A DNA stretch of 64,000 nucleotides from Hydractinia symbiolongicarpus. Taxonomy: Eukaryota > Cnidaria > Hydrozoa > Anthoathecata > Hydractiniidae. The position numbers and the translations under genes were made by a program. This document shows positions 63,989-64,000 of the stretch, piece by piece; the stretch's first letter is position 1; every line of letters starts with the position of its first letter. The stretch is taken from contig NC_079877.1 of the NCBI RefSeq assembly GCF_029227915.1, positions 1,054,001 through 1,118,000 on the forward strand, given 5' to 3'. The notes below the pieces were generated by a model. The model did not search any database and was not told the DNA's origin. It saw nothing but the letters and a program-made list of their open reading frames with translations.

Positions 63989-64000
63989 TGAGACGCTGAA

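Larger units (their letters stand above)
1..64000. repeat. 203-bp tandem satellite array, fills the window
   Basis: The landmark GATGAGACGC recurs at 180, 384, 587 and 790 and then through to 63,784 and 63,987, with spacing of 203 bp or 203 plus or minus 1 in nearly every case. All copies lie in the same orientation. The window opens at about monomer position 25 and closes at about position 14, counting the landmark as position 1, so both array ends are outside. About 315 monomers are present and no unrelated sequence of any length interrupts them. My consensus by eye has 35 G and 42 C in 203 bases (38% G+C). Large head-to-tail arrays of nucleosome-scale monomers with higher-order structure are typical of eukaryotic centromeric or heterochromatic satellites; that location is inference. 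I do not recognise the family by name. Confidence 0.98.
31768..64000. repeat. Right array domain, satellite family B
   Basis: Five monomer classes recur. b1 has ACATGTAG, then CTGTATAAAAG, then TCGTCGGC and AAAAACCTCG. b2 has CCCTAAATCCTGGCCACG. b3 has ATCACCGGCAAACC with ACTCGACCCG and TAGTCCAAAG. b4 has GGTTTTCAACAGTG, often with CTAAATAAAGG and GAACACGACCCGTATGG. b5 has AAAACACGCG with CTGACTCAGCACG. They follow each other mostly in the order b5-b1-b2-b3-b4, which generates the nested higher-order units of the domain. The domain runs past the right edge of the window. Confidence 0.88.
62900..64000. repeat. Family B monomers at the right edge
   Basis: A b4 monomer (GGGGTTTTCAACAGTG, CTAAATAAAGG, GTATGGTC), a b5 variant (AACAAGCG, CTGTCTCGG, AAAGGAAG) and then three or four b2 monomers lead out of the window. 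The b4 plus b5 pair is the same one seen near 43,660, 45,487, 47,111, 49,750, 51,374 and 52,398. The array continues past base 64,000. Confidence 0.8.

Noticed and set aside
1-64000. CRISPR array
   Set aside because: Repeats are 203 bp and contiguous with no unique spacers, no leader and no cas genes.
1-64000. Ribosomal or 5S RNA gene cluster, tRNA cluster or Pol III internal promoter
   Set aside because: I found no recognisable A or B box, rRNA core or tRNA fold in the monomer.
1-64000. Transposable element origin or insertion
   Set aside because: No terminal repeats, target-site duplications, reverse transcriptase or transposase reading frames are visible. An ancient mobile-element ancestor of the monomer cannot be excluded from sequence alone.
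1-64000. Telomere or simple-sequence tracts
   Set aside because: No runs of TTAGGG-, TTAGG- or TTTAGGG-type repeats and no long microsatellites were seen; only short A and T runs inside the monomer.

Overview
The whole 64,000-base window is one uninterrupted tandem satellite array. A head-to-tail monomer of 203 bp, always in the same orientation, runs from base 1 (mid-monomer) to base 64,000 (mid-monomer), about 315 copies. I see no gene, RNA gene, transposon, CRISPR array, microsatellite or telomeric tract inside it. Open frames of 60-100 codons occur on both strands, but they are by-products of the repeat. Such an array points to a eukaryotic heterochromatic region (centromeric, pericentromeric, subtelomeric or sex/B chromosome). 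The sequence alone does not identify species or chromosome position. My eye-built consensus has about 38% G+C and 13 CpG dinucleotides per monomer, roughly 1.8 times expectation. That argues against long-term CpG methylation decay.

The array has two domains. The left domain (family A, 1 to about 31,767) and the right domain (family B, about 31,768 to 64,000) carry different sets of diagnostic variants. They meet at a truncated monomer that has lost 93 bp. The left domain contains a 10-monomer higher-order repeat (HOR, 2,030 bp; about 130-4,640), an irregular stretch (4,641-8,815), a mosaic block (8,815-13,135), a 15-monomer HOR in two copies (3,045 bp; about 13,135-19,225), a displaced copy of the mosaic block about 9.9 kb downstream, a 5-monomer HOR (1,015 bp; about 21,850-25,500), and a nested block (26,460-31,760) whose ends are copies of each other.

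The right domain is built from about five recognisable monomer classes. They are arranged in 3-monomer (609 bp), 4-monomer (811 bp), 7-monomer (1,416-1,421 bp) and 9-monomer (1,826-1,827 bp) units. Two larger duplications of 21 monomers (offsets 4,263 and 4,259 bp) lie over these.

Nearly every monomer carries a 9-bp inverted repeat with a 4-base loop, and a subset carries a second GC-rich 5-bp dyad. Monomer length is almost invariant; the few exceptions (24-bp, 5-bp and 93-bp deletions and single-base slips) act as markers of how blocks were copied. Block boundaries were found by eye and are good to a few tens of bases at best.
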